In this document: positions 24,940-33,739 of the stretch, in pieces
Position numbering within the stretch: the first letter of the stretch is position 1
Layout of the letters: each line of letters opens with the position of its first letter
NCBI RefSeq assembly: GCF_900110895.1
Contig: NZ_FOIQ01000001.1
Span: 310,001-374,000 of the forward strand
DNA length: 64,000 bases
Direction of reading: 5' to 3'
DNA from: Prevotella aff. ruminicola Tc2-24
Lineage (GTDB): Bacteria > Bacteroidota > Bacteroidia > Bacteroidales > Bacteroidaceae
Program-made: the position numbers and the translations under genes
The notes under the pieces: model-generated
Seen by the model: the letters and a program-made list of their open reading frames with translations, nothing else
Told to the model about the DNA's origin: nothing
The model's database searches: none

Positions 24940-27363
24940 CTATCCGATGACCTTAAACTTTGCGAACTTTAACAGCAATTGCTTGGTTCCCGTGTTACGG
25001 AACTGTACAGTTGCCTTTGTGTTTTCTCCAGTCCCTTCTATGCTAATGACTGTTCCAATACCAAAACGCTGATGTTCTATTGTGCACCCCTCATGAAGGT
25101 TACTTGTTCCAGTATATGATGTCATTGATCGGGGTGCCACCGCTTGATGAATACGTTTGAAGTTAGGACCAAAAGGATCAACAGGTCGTTCTGGCTTTCT
25201 TGGCGCCACAGCTCTTGGTTTTGGATCCGCCCGGAACTGTGTGGCAACAGGACGAGGGTTCTGCATCCACTCCGGTTTCTCACTCTCGAAGCCACGATGC
25301 TTACCTACATAGCTATTTCCTGCACCGTATGCCCCTCCGTCATAGCGGTTATAAGGACGTATATTATTAAAGATAGATTCTCCCCCACCCACTTCTGATT
25401 GCACATCTAACATCTCCGGATCAATATCACGGATAAATCGCGAGGGAGTGTCGTATTCTATCCGTCCATACCTGAAACGGTTCTGTGCACATGTCAGAAT
25501 ACAATGTTTTTCGGCACGCGTGATTGCCACATAGAGTAACCTACGTTCTTCCTCTAATTCACGCATGGAATTTGTGCACATCGGTGAAGGGAAAACGTTT
25601 TCCTCCAGTCCGACAATAAACACAGTAGGAAATTCCAGTCCCTTTGCCGAGTGAATTGTCATCAGTGTTACTTTATCATTCGTCTCGCCATTATCACTAT
25701 CAAGATCCGTTAACAGAGCCACCTCCTGTAAGAAATCTGGCAAATAGACATGATCCCCCATATCTTCCTCGCGTCGACTCTCCACAAAGTCCTGCATACC
25801 GCCCAAAAACTCTTCGAGATTCTCTTGTCTTGACATATCCTCTGGATTACGTCCCGAATAGATATCCTTACTAATACCCGACTGCATGATAATATCATGT
25901 CCGAGACAATAGGCATCTTCGACATTTAGTTTTTCGATCCAACCCTCAACCAGATTCTTGAAAGTTGTCAGTTTTGTCATGGTACTTTTACTTACTTCCA
26001 TCGGGAAAAGAATAGGTTCCTTAATTACCTGCCAAAGACTTACACCGTATTTCTGAGCCGTTTGAACAATCTTGCCCACTGTCGTATCACCGATACCACG
26101 AGCCGGATAGTTAATGATACGTTTGAAAGCTTCCTCATCATCAGGATTAGCAACCAGACGAAAATAAGCAATGACGTCCTTGATCTCCTTACGCTGATAG
26201 AAACTCAATCCTCCGTATATACGATATGGAATATTATCCTTACGCATCTGTTCTTCGAATGATCGACTTTGCGAGTTTGTGCGGTACAGTATGGCAAAAT
26301 CGTTCCAGTTGCTTTGGTCCTGTCGTCGTATACGTTTGATATCCTGCGTCACTATCATAGCCTCTTCTTTGTCAGAATAAGCAGGTTTCAGTTGGAGTCG
26401 TTCGCCTTGTTCATTCTTCGAGAAAACATTCTTCGGTATTTGCTGTTCATTACGACGTATCAATGAATTTGCCGCCTGCACAATCAACTGTGTCGAACGG
26501 TAGTTCTGTTCCAGTTTGAAGAGCATCGCATGATCATACTGACTTTGGAAATTCAGAATATTATCGATGTTTGCACCCCGGAAAGAATAGATGCTCTGCG
26601 CATCATCACCAACTACACACACTTTCTGGCGTTCCTTGGTCAACTGATAGACTATAGACTGTTGAGCGAAATTAGTATCTTGATACTCGTCGACAAGCAC
26701 AAAATGAAATTTATCTACGTATTTCCTACGAATACTCTCATGATTCTTGAATAATACGAATGTTTGGACGAGCAAGTCATCAAAGTCCATCGCATTTGCT
26801 TGACGACACCTTTCCGCGTACCTTTTATAAATAGCACTCACCTGAGGACGTTTCTGTGTCGCATCGTCTTTCGCCCATGTACTCTCAGCATATGCAAGTG
26901 GCAAAAGAAGATGATTCTTAGCCATAGAGATTCTATCGGCCACAGATGATGGTTTGTATACTTTATCGTCAAGTTGCATCTCCTTTATTATCGTCTTAAC
27001 CAACGAACGAGCATCTGCTTGGTCATATATCGTGAAGTTCGTATTATAGCCGATATGCTCTGCTTCTGCTCTTAGAATTCGGGCAAAGACACTATGGAAA
27101 GTCCCCATGTTCAAATATCTTGCCTGTTCCTCTCCAACTAGTCGCCCTATTCGTTCCTTCATCTCCCTTGCCGCTTTATTCGTAAATGTCAGTGCCAGAA
27201 TATTCCAAGGTTTCATTCCTTGCTCCAGAAGCCATGCAATCTTATAGGTCAAAACACGTGTTTTACCCGAGCCTGCACCCGCTATTACCAATGATGCTCC
27301 ATCACAATATAATACGGCATCACGTTGACTATCATTTAGTTGTTTTAGTATGTCGTTGTTCAT
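24940..27363 (-). CDS. UvrD/PcrA-type DNA helicase
   Basis: 807-aa superfamily 1 3'-5' helicase. Walker A is AGAGSGKTRVLTYK (about residues 29-42), motif II DEYQDTN, the GDDAQSIYSFRGA motif III region, MTIHSAKGLEFPTVF motif V and VAITRAEK motif VI. The C-terminal ~130 residues are linker-like with many Gly, Arg and Pro, ending in a small beta domain (HQRFGIGTVISIEGTG) as in PcrA, where it contacts RNA polymerase or partners. Roles: nucleotide excision and mismatch repair, removal of proteins from DNA. Single gene with its own promoter. It converges on the small-protein operon across a shared terminator. Confidence 0.94.
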   Translation of the reverse strand: MNNDILKQLNDSQRDAVLYCDGASLVIAGAGSGKTRVLTYKIAWLLEQGMKPWNILALTFTNKAAREMKERIGRLVGEEQARYLNMGTFHSVFARILRAEAEHIGYNTNFTIYDQADARSLVKTIIKEMQLDDKVYKPSSVADRISMAKNHLLLPLAYAESTWAKDDATQKRPQVSAIYKRYAERCRQANAMDFDDLLVQTFVLFKNHESIRRKYVDKFHFVLVDEYQDTNFAQQSIVYQLTKERQKVCVVGDDAQSIYSFRGANIDNILNFQSQYDHAMLFKLEQNYRSTQLIVQAANSLIRRNEQQIPKNVFSKNEQGERLQLKPAYSDKEEAMIVTQDIKRIRRQDQSNWNDFAILYRTNSQSRSFEEQMRKDNIPYRIYGGLSFYQRKEIKDVIAYFRLVANPDDEEAFKRIINYPARGIGDTTVGKIVQTAQKYGVSLWQVIKEPILFPMEVSKSTMTKLTTFKNLVEGWIEKLNVEDAYCLGHDIIMQSGISKDIYSGRNPEDMSRQENLEEFLGGMQDFVESRREEDMGDHVYLPDFLQEVALLTDLDSDNGETNDKVTLMTIHSAKGLEFPTVFIVGLEENVFPSPMCTNSMRELEEERRLLYVAITRAEKHCILTCAQNRFRYGRIEYDTPSRFIRDIDPEMLDVQSEVGGGESIFNNIRPYNRYDGGAYGAGNSYVGKHRGFESEKPEWMQNPRPVATQFRADPKPRAVAPRKPERPVDPFGPNFKRIHQAVAPRSMTSYTGTSNLHEGCTIEHQRFGIGTVISIEGTGENTKATVQFRNTGTKQLLLKFAKFKVIG

Positions 27364-27386
27364 GTTGTCATGCTATGTTTAGTGTG

Positions 27387-27394
27387 CAAAGATA
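27387..27394 (-). promoter_or_regulatory. -7 box of uvrD
   Basis: TATCTTTG on the minus strand, 23 bases before the ATG at 27363. Confidence 0.7.
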
Positions 27395-27496
27395 ATCAAA
27401 AATTGTTGAAATAAGATTCCTTTTTCATAAAAAACGCACGCAGACAGTTACTGTCTCCATGCTTACGTTTAATAAAACAAAAAAATAAGAAGATAA

Positions 27497-27528
27497 TTTT
27501 GTCATTTAAAAAAGAAAAACTAACTTTG
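27497..27528 (+). promoter_or_regulatory. Promoter of the repeat-bearing secreted protein gene
   Basis: TTTTG (27497-27501), 19-base spacer, TAACTTTG (27521-27528), with a 43-base leader. Confidence 0.75.
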
Positions 27529-27571
27529 CCCCATCAACATTTATTATTATAAACCCTAACTAACAAGTAAA

Positions 27572-28081
27572 ATGAAAAAAGTAATGATGATGATTGCCAT
27601 GCTGGCGCTTCCTTTCGCTATGCAGGCACAAACAAAGTTCCATGACGTAGAGGCCAATGGTGCAAAAGGTCCCGTCAAGTCGATTAGTACAAGTATGATG
27701 GGTATGACACGCACCATCGAGTTCACTGAAGACGGTCAAATGAAATCCTCTGAGATTTCCAACGTGGTGTATGATGAGAATGGTTATCTTCAGTCTGCCA
27801 CGATGAGCATGCAAGGACAGTCCACAGACGTGAAGTACACATGGGAAGACGGTCGTGTAAAGAGCCAGACTATTAACATGATGGGACAGGACATCAAGAC
27901 AACATCTAACTACGACGAAAATGGTGTTGTTACATCCGAAACAATTGATATGGGTGGTCAGAAAATGGAATCTCCGTATACTGACTATGAATTTGATGAC
28001 CATGGGAACTGGATCAGCAGAAAGGCTAGCATGATGGGCCAGGAGATGGTAACCACACGTACTATCACATATTATCAATAA
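27572..28081 (+). CDS. Small secreted protein with repeated Met-Gly-Gln beta-units
   Basis: 169 aa with a signal peptide (about 1-20, ending MQAQ). The mature part is made of about five imperfect units of 22-29 residues. Each opens with a methionine-rich turn (SMMGM, SMQGQ, NMMGQ, DMGGQ, SMMGQ) and continues with a Y/F-x-x-D/E-x-G stretch (FTEDGQ, YTWEDGR, YDENGV, FDDHGN). The pattern recalls YD/RHS-type beta-strand repeats but is far shorter than any Rhs protein. No Cys, no catalytic motif. Single gene with a good promoter and its own terminator, so probably well expressed. No function can be named. Confidence 0.8.
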   Translation: MKKVMMMIAMLALPFAMQAQTKFHDVEANGAKGPVKSISTSMMGMTRTIEFTEDGQMKSSEISNVVYDENGYLQSATMSMQGQSTDVKYTWEDGRVKSQTINMMGQDIKTTSNYDENGVVTSETIDMGGQKMESPYTDYEFDDHGNWISRKASMMGQEMVTTRTITYYQ

Positions 28082-28108
28082 CTGTATAGATAGTATTTTC
28101 ATCTCATA

Positions 28109-28145
28109 AGAACGGAGATCCTAAATTCCATAGGTTCTCCGTTCT
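28109..28145 (+). terminator. Terminator after the repeat-bearing secreted protein gene
   Basis: 10-base perfect stem AGAACGGAGA/TCTCCGTTCT with an inner CCTA/TAGG stem, followed by ATTTGT. The T-tract is weak. Confidence 0.75.
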
Positions 28146-28230
28146 ATTTGTATAAATATACTCTTTGAATACGGCCTGCTATGATAATATGAAAAGGCCA
28201 TGGTTTTTAACAAATAACGGCAGTCTGATG

Positions 28231-28262
28231 TTTGGTGGTTTCGCAAAAACTTTGTACCTTTG
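28231..28262 (+). promoter_or_regulatory. Promoter of carB-yigZ
   Basis: TTTGG (28231-28235), 19-base spacer, TACCTTTG (28255-28262). The leader to the ATG is 44 bases, and no attenuator is visible in it. Confidence 0.85.
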
Positions 28263-28306
28263 CAAACGACTAAAAAAAGAAATCTCAAATCAACCCAATA
28301 CATAAT

Positions 28307-31300
28307 ATGAAGAAAGAACTGAAGAAGGTACTTGTCCTCGGCTCAGGCGCCTTGAAAATCGGACAAGCAGGAGAATTTGACTACTCCGGTTCACAGGCAC
28401 TGAAAGCACTCCGCGAAGAGGGGATTTCGTCTGTGCTCGTAAACCCCAATATCGCTACTATCCAAACAAGTGAAGGTATTGCTGATAAGGTATACTTCCA
28501 ACCGGTAAATACCCATTTTGTAACTGAGATTATCAAAAAAGAACGTCCCGATGGTATTCTATTGGCATTCGGAGGCCAGACTGCCTTAAACTGTGGTACA
28601 GAACTCTATTTAAATGGCACACTTAAGGAGTACGGAGTTGAAGTTTTAGGTACAAGCGTCGAGGCCATCATGAATACTGAGGACCGCGACCTTTTTGTTA
28701 AAAAGCTGGCAGAAGTTAATCTGAAAGTACCTGTATCACATGCTGTAGAGTCGATGGAAGATGCCTTGAAGGCAGCTCACGAGATTGGTTTCCCGATCAT
28801 GATTCGTTCTGCCTACGCGCTCGGCGGTCTTGGTTCGGGTATCTGTCCCGACGAGAAAAGGTTTATTGAACTGGCTGAGTCGGCCTTCACTTTCGCTCCC
28901 CAGATTTTGGTTGAGGAATCACTGAAGGGATGGAAAGAAATCGAGTTCGAGTGTATTCGTGATGCAAACGACCGTTGTTTCACTGTTGCCTCGATGGAGA
29001 ACTTTGATCCCTTAGGCATTCACACGGGCGAATCAATTGTTGTAGCGCCGACATGTTCTTTAAAAGAAGAGCAGGTGAAGATGTTACAAGAAATTACCAT
29101 TAAGTGTGTAAAACACCTTGGTATTGTTGGTGAATGTAATATTCAGTTCGCATTCAATGCAGAGACTAACGACTACCGTATCATTGAGATTAATGCTCGT
29201 CTGTCACGTTCTTCCGCTTTGGCTTCAAAGGCAACAGGCTATCCCCTCGCCTTTGTTGCTGCCAAGATAGCGCTCGGATATACACTTGACCAGATTGGTG
29301 AAATGGGTACGACCTCAAGTGCCTACGTTGCTCCGAGTCTTGATTATATGATTTGCAAGATTCCGCGTTGGGACCTTACTAAATTTGCCGGTGTAAGTCG
29401 TCAGATTGGTTCTTCGATGAAATCTGTCGGTGAAATCATGTCTATCGGACGTTCATTTGAGGAAATGATACAGAAAGGTCTCCGCATGATTGGACAAGGC
29501 ATGCACGGCTTTGTCGGCAACGATCATACGAAGTTTGATAAACTTGAGGAGGAGTTGGCAAATCCAACTGATCTTCGTATCTTTGCTATCGCTCAGGCTC
29601 TTGAAGAAGGTTATGCTATAGAACGTATTGAAGAGCTCACAAAGATTGACGTCTGGTTCCTGGAGCGCCTGAAACATATCGTAGATTTAAAACAGGAACT
29701 TCAGAAATATAATAAACTTGAAGAGTTGCCTGATGAGTTGTTGCTAGAGGTAAAACGCTGTGGATTTAGCGATTTCCAGATTGCTCGTTTTGTTCTAAAA
29801 TCAAAAGCAACAAATATGGAGAAGGAGAATCTGGAGGTACGTAAGTATCGTAAACAACGTGGTATTGTACCAAGTGTGAAGCGTATACCGACTGTTGCAT
29901 CTGAGCACCCAGAGCTGACCAATTATCTCTATTTCACCTACACGCATATCCCTGCTTTCGGTAATCCCGAAGGTGAAAAATATGTTGCAGCACACGATAT
30001 AAACTATTATTCTCATGAAAAGTCAGTAGTCGTGCTTGGATCGGGAGCCTATCGCATCGGTTCTTCCGTTGAGTTTGATTGGTGCTCGGTGAATGCCATC
30101 AATACCGCCCGTAAATTAGGTTATAAGTCAATAATGATCAACTATAACCCAGAGACCGTCTCAACCGACTACGACATGTGTGACCGTTTATATTTTGACG
30201 AACTGTCATTGGAGCGTGTACTTGATGTCATCGATTTGGAAACGCCTCGTGGCGTGATTGTCTCTGTTGGTGGACAAATACCCAATAACCTCGCCATGAA
30301 GTTACATCGTCAGGGTGTACCCGTATTAGGAACATCACCTGTAAATATCGATCGTGCAGAGAATCGTGATAAGTTCTCGGCTATGCTCGACAAATTGGGA
30401 ATTGACCAGCCTGCATGGCAGGCCCTAACATCCTTCGACGACGTAAAAGGTTTTGTGGCTAAAGTAGGATATCCCGTATTAGTCCGTCCTTCTTATGTTC
30501 TCTCAGGTGCTGCGATGAACGTTTGTTACGACGAGGAAGAGTTACATCGATTCCTTAACATGGCCACGGAAGTTTCAAAGGAGTTCCCTGTGGTAGTTTC
30601 TAAGTTTATGACAGAGACTAAGGAGATAGAGTTCGATGCTGTTGCTGATAAAGGTGAGGTGATTGAATATGCCATCTCAGAACATGTTGAATATGCAGGT
30701 GTGCACTCTGGAGATGCTACAATGGTCTTCCCTGCTCAAAACATCTACTTCTCAACCATTCGACAGATTAAGAAGATTGCACGTAAGATAGCTGCCGAAC
30801 TGAACATCAGCGGCCCGTTCAATATTCAGTTCTTGGCGAAGAATCGCGAAGTAAAGGTTATCGAATGTAATCTCCGCGCTTCTCGCTCGTTCCCGTTTGT
30901 ATCGAAGATTCTTAAACGGAACTTTATTGAGACTGCCACAAAAATCATGCTTGATGCACCCTATCAGAAACCAGATAAGAGTGAGTTCGATATCGATAGA
31001 ATCGGTGTAAAAGCATCACAGTTCTCTTTCGCCCGTCTTCAAAATGCAGACCCGGTATTAGGTGTTGATATGAGTTCAACAGGTGAGGTTGGCTGCTTAG
31101 GAGATGACTTGAACGAGGCTCTTTTAAATAGCTTGATTGCAACAGGTTATAGTATTCCAAAGGAAGCTGTTCTTATATCTTCTGGTGGAGCAAAAGGAAA
31201 AGTCTCCCTGCTTGAGCCAGCTCAGCAATTAGCCAAGAAAGGTTATACAATATATGCGACTGCAGGAACAGCTAAGTTCTTTAACGACAATGGTGTGAAG

Positions 31301-31567
31301 GCCATAGCTGTGGCATGGCCCGACGAGGATGGCAACAATAACGTGATGGATCTTATCAGTCAGCACAAGGTTGGTCTTGTTATCAATGTCCCCAAAAACC
31401 ATACTAGTCGCGAACTGACCAATGGTTATAAGATTCGTCGTGGCGCTATTGACCACAACATCCCCCTGATGACCAACGTTCGTTTGGCCAAAGCTTTCAT
31501 CGAAGCTTTCACAGCCATGAACCTTGAGGATGTAAAGATAAAATCTTGGCAGGAGTATAACAATTAA
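28307..31567 (+). CDS. carB: Carbamoyl-phosphate synthase large subunit
   Basis: 1086 aa, full length. Makes carbamoyl phosphate for pyrimidines and arginine from ammonia (delivered by the small subunit), bicarbonate and two ATP. Two homologous halves each carry an ATP-grasp domain (about 130-340 and 670-870). The first half opens with LGSGALKIGQAGEFDYSG and the second with LGSGAYRIGSSVEFDWC. The C-terminal MGS-like domain (about 940-1080), which binds allosteric effectors in this family, contains TAGTAKFFNDNGV. The small subunit gene carA is not adjacent: upstream is an unrelated secreted protein. yigZ follows after one base. Confidence 0.96.
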   Translation: MKKELKKVLVLGSGALKIGQAGEFDYSGSQALKALREEGISSVLVNPNIATIQTSEGIADKVYFQPVNTHFVTEIIKKERPDGILLAFGGQTALNCGTELYLNGTLKEYGVEVLGTSVEAIMNTEDRDLFVKKLAEVNLKVPVSHAVESMEDALKAAHEIGFPIMIRSAYALGGLGSGICPDEKRFIELAESAFTFAPQILVEESLKGWKEIEFECIRDANDRCFTVASMENFDPLGIHTGESIVVAPTCSLKEEQVKMLQEITIKCVKHLGIVGECNIQFAFNAETNDYRIIEINARLSRSSALASKATGYPLAFVAAKIALGYTLDQIGEMGTTSSAYVAPSLDYMICKIPRWDLTKFAGVSRQIGSSMKSVGEIMSIGRSFEEMIQKGLRMIGQGMHGFVGNDHTKFDKLEEELANPTDLRIFAIAQALEEGYAIERIEELTKIDVWFLERLKHIVDLKQELQKYNKLEELPDELLLEVKRCGFSDFQIARFVLKSKATNMEKENLEVRKYRKQRGIVPSVKRIPTVASEHPELTNYLYFTYTHIPAFGNPEGEKYVAAHDINYYSHEKSVVVLGSGAYRIGSSVEFDWCSVNAINTARKLGYKSIMINYNPETVSTDYDMCDRLYFDELSLERVLDVIDLETPRGVIVSVGGQIPNNLAMKLHRQGVPVLGTSPVNIDRAENRDKFSAMLDKLGIDQPAWQALTSFDDVKGFVAKVGYPVLVRPSYVLSGAAMNVCYDEEELHRFLNMATEVSKEFPVVVSKFMTETKEIEFDAVADKGEVIEYAISEHVEYAGVHSGDATMVFPAQNIYFSTIRQIKKIARKIAAELNISGPFNIQFLAKNREVKVIECNLRASRSFPFVSKILKRNFIETATKIMLDAPYQKPDKSEFDIDRIGVKASQFSFARLQNADPVLGVDMSSTGEVGCLGDDLNEALLNSLIATGYSIPKEAVLISSGGAKGKVSLLEPAQQLAKKGYTIYATAGTAKFFNDNGVKAIAVAWPDEDGNNNVMDLISQHKVGLVINVPKNHTSRELTNGYKIRRGAIDHNIPLMTNVRLAKAFIEAFTAMNLEDVKIKSWQEYNN

Positions 31568-31568
31568 T

Positions 31569-32153
31569 ATGCTCGACGAGTATAAAACGATCAAAAGCGA
31601 GGGCGAGGGCTACTACACTGATAAGCGTAGCAAGTTTCTCGCCTTCGCTCATCATGTTTCAACTGTCGATGAAATCAAGGAAATACTGGCGGGATATCGA
31701 AAAAAGTATTATGATGCCCGTCATGTGTGTTATGCATATATGCTTGGTCCTGAACGCACAGATTTCCGCGCAAACGATGATGGAGAACCTTCTTCGACTG
31801 CAGGTAAGCCTATTCTAGGACAGATTAACAGTCATGAACTTACTGACATTCTTGTTGTAGTAGTACGTTACTATGGCGGTGTAAACCTTGGCACAAGCGG
31901 GCTCATTGTTGCCTATCGAGAGGCGGCCTCCGACGCTATAGCCCACTCTGAGATCGTGACCCGTTTGGTCGAAGAGGTAATTACATATTCTTTTGCCTAC
32001 CCATTAATGAACGAAGTAATGCGTATCGTTAAAGAGATGCAACCACGCATTATCTCGCAAACCTATGATAATACCTGTGAAATTAGACTTAGCATCCGTA
32101 AAAGTGAGGCAGAACAACTACAAAATAGACTGAATAAACTTTCTTTCGAATAA
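31569..32153 (+). CDS. YigZ/IMPACT family protein
   Basis: 194 aa. The N-terminal UPF0029/IMPACT domain (about 10-125) has the family core DARHVCYAYMLG, then DGEPSSTAGKPIL and VVVRYYGGVNLGTSGL. A small C-terminal ferredoxin-like domain (DUF1949-like) follows. The biochemical role of YigZ is unsettled; the eukaryotic IMPACT relative controls Gcn2. The ATG is one base after the carB stop, so the two are co-translated. Its stop codon is two bases before the -33 box of the tRNA-Ser promoter. Confidence 0.92.
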   Translation: MLDEYKTIKSEGEGYYTDKRSKFLAFAHHVSTVDEIKEILAGYRKKYYDARHVCYAYMLGPERTDFRANDDGEPSSTAGKPILGQINSHELTDILVVVVRYYGGVNLGTSGLIVAYREAASDAIAHSEIVTRLVEEVITYSFAYPLMNEVMRIVKEMQPRIISQTYDNTCEIRLSIRKSEAEQLQNRLNKLSFE

Positions 32154-32154
32154 T

Positions 32155-32186
32155 TTTGGTGGATTCAGATATTTGTAGTACCTTTG
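32155..32186 (+). promoter_or_regulatory. Promoter of tRNA-Ser
   Basis: TTTGG (32155-32159), 19-base spacer, TACCTTTG (32179-32186). It starts two bases after the yigZ stop. Confidence 0.85.
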
Positions 32187-32197
32187 CATTCGCATTT

Positions 32198-32285
32198 GGA
32201 GAGTTGGCAGAGTGATCGATCGCGCTGGACTCGAAATCCGGTATACCCCTTTCGGGTATCGGGGGTTTGAATCCCTCACTCTCCG
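32198..32285 (+). tRNA. tRNA-Ser(CGA)
   Basis: 88 bases, type II with a long variable arm (TATACCCCTTTCGGGTAT). Acceptor GGAGAGT/ACTCTCC, anticodon stem CTGGA/TCCGG with loop CTCGAAA (anticodon CGA), discriminator G. CCA not encoded. Single gene with its own promoter and terminator. Confidence 0.96.
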
Positions 32286-32293
32286 CATAAAAA

Positions 32294-32322
32294 AAGAAGG
32301 GAACCCGTGCGGTTCCCTTCTT
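32294..32322. terminator. Bidirectional terminator between tRNA-Ser and DUF1015 gene
   Basis: 12-base perfect stem AAGAAGGGAACC/GGTTCCCTTCTT with a 5-base loop. A-tract before and T-rich after. Confidence 0.9.
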
Positions 32323-32333
32323 CCATATTATAA

Positions 32334-33581
32334 TTAGCTGAGTTTATGAATGACTAAGCCAGAACGAAGTTTCGGCTCAAACCATGTAGCCTTCGGCGGC
32401 ATAATCTTTCCACTGTCGGCAATATCCATAATCTGTTGCATAGAGACAGGATAAAGTGCCAAAGCTGCACGCATCTCACCAGAATCTACACGACGTTTCA
32501 ATTCTCCAAGACCACGCAGACCTCCCACAAAATCAATACGCTGAGATGAGCGCAAATCGCCAATGTTCAGAATCTCATCAAGAATCAATCGACTGGAAAT
32601 GTCCACATCGAGAACTCCAATGGGGTCATTGTTGTCATATGTTCCTTCCTTTGCTTTCAGACTATACCAATGTTGGTCAAGATAAAGCGAGAACTCGTGC
32701 AACTGCTGAGGTTTATAAATCTCGATGCCCTTATCCTCAACCTCGAAGTTAACCTGCAGTGATGCGAGGAACTCTTCTGACGAAAGACCATTGAGGTCCT
32801 TCACAACCCGGTTGTAATCGAGAATAGTAAGTTGAGAAGCCTGGAAGCATACTGCCATGAAAAAATTATATTCTTCGGTTCCTTTATGATTGGCATTCTG
32901 TTTCTGTTTCTCTGCGCCAACAAGAGCAGCAGCAGCACTACGATGGTGTCCATCTGCGATATACAGAGAAGGCATTTTTGCGAACTCTTCGGTAATAATC
33001 TGAATATCCTTATCATCAGAGACAATCCAGAACTGATGACGGAAACCGTCGATGGGCGCAATGAAGTCGTACTCGGGCTCGGTAGCGGCATAGCGCATGA
33101 TCAGATCATCGAGTACCTTGTTGTCGGGATAAGCGAAGAACACCGGTTCGATGTTGGCATTGTTCACACGCACATGCTTCATGCGGTCCTCCTCCTTGTC
33201 GCGGCGTGTCAGCTCGTGCTTCTTGATACGGCCGGCCATATAGTCATCGGTATGGGCGCATACCACAAGACCGTACTGCGTCTTGCCGTTCATGGTCTGG
33301 GCATATATATAATAATGTTCGCCAGCGTCCTGCACCAGCCAACCCTTGTCCTGGAACTTCTGGAAGTTCTCGGCGGCCTTCTCATAGACACGGGGATCAT
33401 ACTCTGAAGTGCCTACAGGGAAGTCGATTTCAGGCTTGATGATGTGATACAGACTCATCTCGTTGTCGCCGGCCTCTGCGCGTGCCTCTTCGGAATTAAG
33501 GACGTCGTAGGGGCGGCTTTCCACTTTCTCCACCAGTTCCTTGGGTGGACGGATACCTTTGAAAGGTTTGATAATTGCCAT
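32334..33581 (-). CDS. DUF1015 family protein
   Basis: 415 aa, full-length DUF1015. Conserved blocks: IKPFKGIRP at the start, RPYDVLNSEEAR, SLYHIIKPE, and IADGHHRSAAA in the middle. The family is often encoded next to serA/serC, and some members are annotated as HTH or SpoOJ-like, but no activity is established. Here a GH5 gene of opposite orientation lies between it and serA. The 5' half of the gene (about 33020-33581) is clearly GC-richer than the 3' half. Single gene with its own promoter. Confidence 0.92.
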   Translation of the reverse strand: MAIIKPFKGIRPPKELVEKVESRPYDVLNSEEARAEAGDNEMSLYHIIKPEIDFPVGTSEYDPRVYEKAAENFQKFQDKGWLVQDAGEHYYIYAQTMNGKTQYGLVVCAHTDDYMAGRIKKHELTRRDKEEDRMKHVRVNNANIEPVFFAYPDNKVLDDLIMRYAATEPEYDFIAPIDGFRHQFWIVSDDKDIQIITEEFAKMPSLYIADGHHRSAAAALVGAEKQKQNANHKGTEEYNFFMAVCFQASQLTILDYNRVVKDLNGLSSEEFLASLQVNFEVEDKGIEIYKPQQLHEFSLYLDQHWYSLKAKEGTYDNNDPIGVLDVDISSRLILDEILNIGDLRSSQRIDFVGGLRGLGELKRRVDSGEMRAALALYPVSMQQIMDIADSGKIMPPKATWFEPKLRSGLVIHKLS

Positions 33582-33621
33582 ATTCTAATATTTATAATGA
33601 AGTTACTGATAGATAGGACTG

Positions 33622-33653
33622 CAAAATTACTCAAAAGTTCCGAATTCTCAAAA
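33622..33653 (-). promoter_or_regulatory. Promoter of the DUF1015 gene
   Basis: TTTTG (33653-33649), 19-base spacer, TAATTTTG (33629-33622) on the minus strand. Confidence 0.75.
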
Positions 33654-33667
33654 TCTTCGGAATATTA

Positions 33668-33699
33668 TTTGCCCACTTCACAAATAAATGGTATCTTTG
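33668..33699 (+). promoter_or_regulatory. Promoter of the GH5 cellulase gene
   Basis: TTTGC (33668-33672), 19-base spacer, TATCTTTG (33692-33699), leader of 40 bases. No catabolite or sensor box is recognisable. Confidence 0.75.
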
Positions 33700-33739
33700 C
33701 GGGAGATAAAACTATAAATATGACCCAAAAACATTTTGT

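Noticed and set aside
27560..28102. 180-codon minus-strand frame opposite the repeat-bearing secreted protein
   Set aside because: It is His/Cys-rich shadow sequence covering the promoter side of a gene with a signal peptide, promoter and terminator on the other strand.
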